NCBI RefSeq assembly: GCF_001591805.1
Contig: NZ_BCVP01000010.1
Span: forward strand, 124,001 to 188,000
From: Neobacillus novalis NBRC 102450
GTDB taxonomy: Bacteria; Bacillota; Bacilli; Bacillales; Cytobacillaceae
Direction of reading: 5' to 3'
DNA: 64,000 nt
Shown here: in pieces, positions 60,670 to 64,000 of the stretch
Layout: the number at the start of each line of letters is the position of its first letter
Position numbering within the stretch: the first letter of the stretch is position 1
Program-made: the position numbers and the translations under genes
The notes under the pieces: model-generated
The model's database searches: none
The model's input: only the letters and a program-made list of their open reading frames with translations
Told to the model about the DNA's origin: nothing

Positions 60670-61780
60670 AAGATGCGCTTGGTGTTTTTTTCTTTTTCCG
60701 ATTGCGTAAGAATGCGATGACCAGCAGGAAGCATGGAATGATAATTTGTAAAGGCCAATTCAAATAAACCGGGATGACATCCAGTCCTTCCTTTATATGT
60801 TCTGCATAATTCGATGCAATCGTTACCGAGGCAAACAAGATAATGAAACCAATCGGAAAGCTAAGCATCTGGTGGTTTTTAAACTTGAAAAGATCCGCTG
60901 TTCCAGCCACTGCAGCATAGAAATACAACGATATTTTAAAAAAACCGCCAACCACTAAATAGAGCATAAATAATACATCCAAGCGTTCAATAAAATTGGC
61001 CAATTGAATTTTGCCAATTGTAGTCAATAAGGGGAAATTGGAGCGAGTAAACAGTTCTGCCCCTAAAGTTGCAACATTTATTGCCGCAGTGATCGCTATG
61101 TTAATTCCGGCTAAAATCATTCCACCCATACAGGCTAACTTCACTTTTTTGTGATTATTTAAAAACGGGAGGAACATCGTAAAGACAACCATCTCCCCAA
61201 ATGGAAAGGTGATGGTTTGCTTAAGAGCTGTACCAACCACAGGCTTCCAGCCATACTCGAAAACGGGTTGAAGGAATTCAATATGAATTAATCCGGAAAC
61301 AGAAATTAAAATAATGCCGGCAATCGCCATAAAGTAGACAATCCCAAAATATAGTTCCCCAACTCTTGCGATTACTTCAAACCCTTTATGAATCCCATAC
61401 ATAATGGTAAGAATCATCAAGGAATTAATGACAATTAGCGGCGTACTTGTATAGATGGTCGTTGTTAATAACTCCCCAAAGTCGCGCAAAACCCTTGTGG
61501 CCATGTAGATAAAATAGATGATATATAACAAACCAAGTAATCCACCAATCCATTTACCGGTTATCTTTTGAAGATAACTGGTAAGGGGAAGATCTGGATA
61601 ATACTTAAAAAGACGATAGTAGATGAGAAAAAGCAATAACCCTCCCATTAATCCTAACAAGACTGCCATCCAGGCGTCCTGTTTCGCTTGAACGCCGAGA
61701 CCAACAAGAATAGCACTGCCCATTTCAAACAAGACCACCAGAATAAACATTTGGGATGCTTTTATTTTTGCCTTTTCCAT
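60668..61780 (-). CDS. Spore germination receptor B subunit (GerAB family permease)
   Basis: A 370-residue integral membrane protein with ten predicted helices, APC-superfamily fold. Typical GerAB elements: KIKASQMFILVVLFEMGSAI at the N-terminus, FGELLTTTIYTSTPLIVI and the FIERLDVLFMLYLVVGGFF helix. The B subunit senses the amino acid or sugar germinant. Last gene of a gerA-gerC-gerB operon, 21 bases after gerC. Confidence 0.92.
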   Translation of the reverse strand: MEKAKIKASQMFILVVLFEMGSAILVGLGVQAKQDAWMAVLLGLMGGLLLFLIYYRLFKYYPDLPLTSYLQKITGKWIGGLLGLLYIIYFIYMATRVLRDFGELLTTTIYTSTPLIVINSLMILTIMYGIHKGFEVIARVGELYFGIVYFMAIAGIILISVSGLIHIEFLQPVFEYGWKPVVGTALKQTITFPFGEMVVFTMFLPFLNNHKKVKLACMGGMILAGINIAITAAINVATLGAELFTRSNFPLLTTIGKIQLANFIERLDVLFMLYLVVGGFFKISLYFYAAVAGTADLFKFKNHQMLSFPIGFIILFASVTIASNYAEHIKEGLDVIPVYLNWPLQIIIPCFLLVIAFLRNRKKKKTPSAS

Positions 61781-61801
61781 AACGATCCACCTTCAAAAGG
61801 G

Positions 61802-63010
61802 CTATTTATTCATATTAAACCAAAACGGATTCGTCCGAATCCCCTCGCGGCGAACATAGGAATCTACCTTCACATTCACTTTAAGTTCAGCAAATTGGTT
61901 GTCCCAATTCCCTTTTAATTTCTTCCATAGTTTCGGGTTGGCCCGATGAACTCTTTCCCCAAACCCAAATATATCGCTCTTTATTTTTTGGGCGTCTTTA
62001 ATAGATTCCATCACTTGCTGTTTAATTTCTTTTTCAACGAGCTTATCAATTTTTTCGATGACCTTTGGATCCGTTAAGTCGACATCTGTATTCGCTTCGC
62101 TTATAAAGCCTTCATCTTCAATCGCTATATTAATAATGGGCTTACCGTTTTTAAAGTGAACGGATACTTTTGTTTTTGTGCGAATCGGGGCCATTGTAAT
62201 CGCATGCTTCTTTCCATTCCAAGGGATATTAATATCTGTACTTTGAACCTTATCCAAAACGTACACCACTCCGCGCGCCTTTTCATGTTCAAACCAGCCA
62301 GTCAGTTTTCCATTTTTAAAAACGGCTAATCCATTCGCTTCAAGAAAAGTCTCTGTTTTTGTTTTTTGCAGATCATCTGCTCTTCCTATTTGTTCTTTAT
62401 TGCCTTTCACGATATAGCCATTAACAACGGGTTCTTTCCCATTGCTGACAAGCCCGGCAAGGAAATCATCGATATTAACTCTTGTGTTCTCACCTAACAT
62501 ACTTTCTGTCGTTTTAAGCTCTTTGGTAATCTTATTAACAGGCAGTTTATCTAGGTTGGTAAGTGCTGAAACCAATTCCTCCGCAGTAGAATGTCTTGCT
62601 ACCACAATCTGGGTAGTCGTTCTAAATTCCGGATCCCTATCCAACGCATCCATCACATCAAGGATTCCATCTCTTGCTACTTCCTCGCTTATGGCAATTA
62701 AATTCGTATGCGAATAATATAACCGTCGGGAAATCATTTTGGTCGCATTTCTAGCCGCCTCTGTCAGGGTATTACCGGCGCTCTTATAAACAGCAATCGG
62801 CAGCCCCTGCCCGGCGCCGTTTTGCCCTGAAGATACATTGCCGGGATTTACAATCTGAAACGAAACCTCAAATTTTTTATTTTCTCCCTTGTCAAAGCCC
62901 ATTGCCATGACAAAAGCTAAATCGGTTAACTCCTTTTGATTCCAGCAGCCACTAAGGACAGACAAAACCAAAACCATTAGTAAAGAAATCACAAAAATTT
63001 TTCTCATCAA
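61802..63010 (-). CDS. Spore germination receptor C subunit (Ger(x)C lipoprotein)
   Basis: A 402-residue lipoprotein. Signal peptide with lipobox LSGC (Cys22), then WNQKELTDLAFVMAMGFDK, the standard GerAC opening, and the C-terminal Spore_GerAC domain (RANPKLWKKLKGNWDNQF). Anchored on the outer face of the spore inner membrane as part of the receptor. Overlaps gerA by four bases (ATGA). Confidence 0.93.
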   Translation of the reverse strand: MMRKIFVISLLMVLVLSVLSGCWNQKELTDLAFVMAMGFDKGENKKFEVSFQIVNPGNVSSGQNGAGQGLPIAVYKSAGNTLTEAARNATKMISRRLYYSHTNLIAISEEVARDGILDVMDALDRDPEFRTTTQIVVARHSTAEELVSALTNLDKLPVNKITKELKTTESMLGENTRVNIDDFLAGLVSNGKEPVVNGYIVKGNKEQIGRADDLQKTKTETFLEANGLAVFKNGKLTGWFEHEKARGVVYVLDKVQSTDINIPWNGKKHAITMAPIRTKTKVSVHFKNGKPIINIAIEDEGFISEANTDVDLTDPKVIEKIDKLVEKEIKQQVMESIKDAQKIKSDIFGFGERVHRANPKLWKKLKGNWDNQFAELKVNVKVDSYVRREGIRTNPFWFNMNK

Positions 63011-64000
63011 GATTCCCCTTTTGAAGATTGATTATCATCCCCTTGTTTAGGCGGTCCTGGTTTTTGATTTTCTCCCGATCTTACCATATTCCCTTTACTG
63101 ATAAACATCGGTCGATATTTCATAGCCCATATCGGAAAACGAACAAAAATGTCTTGTTGATTTCGCATGTTAAAAGGTGCAATTGGCATCATGTATGGAA
63201 TCCCAAATGAACGTAATGAACATAAATGAATCGACATAAACATGAGTCCTAACATGATTCCATAAAAACCTAAAATAGTGGCTAATCCCATCAGAACAAA
63301 GCGGATTAATCTGGCCGCAATCGCCATCGCGAAAACTGGCGTTGAAAAGTTCGCAATCGCCGTAATCGAAACAACAATAACCATGACCGGGGAAACAAAA
63401 CCAGCCTGTACTGCAGCCTGTCCGATTACCAGTGCACCTACGATGGAAACAGCTTGACCAACCGCACGCGGCAGCCTTAACCCTGCCTCCCTTAATATTT
63501 CAAAGGTAACTTCCATAATTAACGCCTCAACAAAGGCGGGGAAAGGAACATTTTCTCGTTGTGCAGCAATTGCAATTGCCATCGTTGTCGGAATCATTTC
63601 CTGATGAAAGGTCGTTCCGGCAATATAGACAGCAGGTCCTAACAAGGCAATAATAAACGCTAAAATCCTAAGAAGTCTTATTCCAGTTGAAATATCAAAC
63701 CGTGAATAATAATCATCAGCCGCCTGAAAAAATTGAATAAAAAGAGCTGGTGCAGTAATAACAAACGGAGTCCCGTCTACGATAATGGCAACTCTTCCTT
63801 CGAGCAATTGTGAGGTCACCGTATCAGGTCTTTCTGAATGATACGTGGTCGGAAATGTTGTCCATGATTGATCTTCAATTAATTGTTCAATATATCCAGA
63901 AGAAGAGATGGAATCGATATTAATTCGTTTTAATCTATCTTTAACTTCCTTGACGATTTTTTCATTAGCAATCCCCTTGATATACATAATAGCGATATCC
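63007..64000 (-). CDS. Spore germination receptor A subunit (GerAA family), partial at right edge
   Basis: The last ~331 residues of a GerAA protein. The frame is open to the window end; an internal ATG at 63987 is not the real start, because the preceding codons (D-I-A-I) complete the family motif DIAIMYIKGIAN. Seen are the VAIIVDGTPFVITAPALF segment, five to six membrane helices (~110-270), and a Lys/Gln-rich tail. About 150-200 N-terminal residues lie beyond the window. With GerB and GerC it forms a nutrient receptor of the spore inner membrane. Confidence 0.93.
   Translation of the reverse strand, partial: DIAIMYIKGIANEKIVKEVKDRLKRINIDSISSSGYIEQLIEDQSWTTFPTTYHSERPDTVTSQLLEGRVAIIVDGTPFVITAPALFIQFFQAADDYYSRFDISTGIRLLRILAFIIALLGPAVYIAGTTFHQEMIPTTMAIAIAAQRENVPFPAFVEALIMEVTFEILREAGLRLPRAVGQAVSIVGALVIGQAAVQAGFVSPVMVIVVSITAIANFSTPVFAMAIAARLIRFVLMGLATILGFYGIMLGLMFMSIHLCSLRSFGIPYMMPIAPFNMRNQQDIFVRFPIWAMKYRPMFISKGNMVRSGENQKPGPPKQGDDNQSSKGES

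Noticed and set aside
63007..63987. A truncated gerA gene starting at the ATG at 63987
   Set aside because: The codons before that ATG continue the conserved family motif in frame to the window edge, so the gene is cut by the window and not truncated.

Overview
The window comes from a low-to-moderate GC, endospore-forming member of the Bacillaceae. Evidence for this is a GerA-type spore germination receptor operon at the right edge, many TTG/GTG starts behind strong AGGAGG-like ribosome sites, and Bacillus-type genes throughout: a RelP/YwaC-like alarmone synthetase, the Mn-dependent pyrophosphatase PpaC, TerD/GSP16U, a YaaR-like (DUF327) protein and a YpzG-like small protein. I cannot name the species. 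I see no tRNA, rRNA, CRISPR array, insertion sequence or prophage.

Left part (1-20.2 kb): single housekeeping and accessory genes. They are an AraC-type response regulator cut by the left edge, a secreted DUF4015 glycosidase-like protein, TerD, a GIY-YIG protein, an ATP-grasp ligase, a flavodoxin, an HSL-type esterase, a phosphodiesterase with a UMF1-type MFS transporter, and a CsoR repressor with its operator. RelP is flanked by two copies of an undescribed 53/54-residue small gene with TTG starts. Then follow DNA glycosylase Tag, an uptake module (DUF3311 + sodium:solute symporter + M20 amidohydrolase, next to a GAF/PucR-type regulator), a DMT transporter and ppaC.

Central part (20.3-52.7 kb): one nearly complete flagellar locus of about 32 kb. 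Reading right to left it has motAB (divergent), a DUF327 gene, flgF/flgG-like rod genes, flgM-flgN-flgK-flgL, two flagellins, flaG, fliD, fliK-flgD-flgE, fliM-fliN-fliT-fliS, and flgB-flgC-fliE-fliF-fliG-fliH-fliI-fliJ-fliN2-fliO-fliP-fliQ-fliR-flhB-flhA-flhF-flhG-sigD. Two plus-strand genes are set into it: a cell-wall hydrolase and a membrane-anchored PilZ (c-di-GMP) protein. Unlike the fla/che operon of B. subtilis it has no che genes, no fliL, no swrD/flbD and no csrA-fliW. It carries two FliN paralogues, and the CheY-binding-type N-terminal motif is missing from FliM but present on FliN. A terminator plus candidate promoter split it before flgB, a long hairpin sits between flgE and fliM, and a mosaic intergenic repeat has invaded it twice.

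Right part (52.7-64 kb): a GNAT acetyltransferase, then a fatty-acyl-type catabolic operon (SDR, two hot-dog hydratase subunits, acyl-CoA dehydrogenase, SDR) behind a TetR-type palindromic operator. After that come a YpzG-like small gene, a second acetyltransferase, a PAS histidine kinase of the sporulation-kinase type and the gerA(partial)-gerC-gerB operon. Two different intergenic tandem repeat families lie around the acyl operon.
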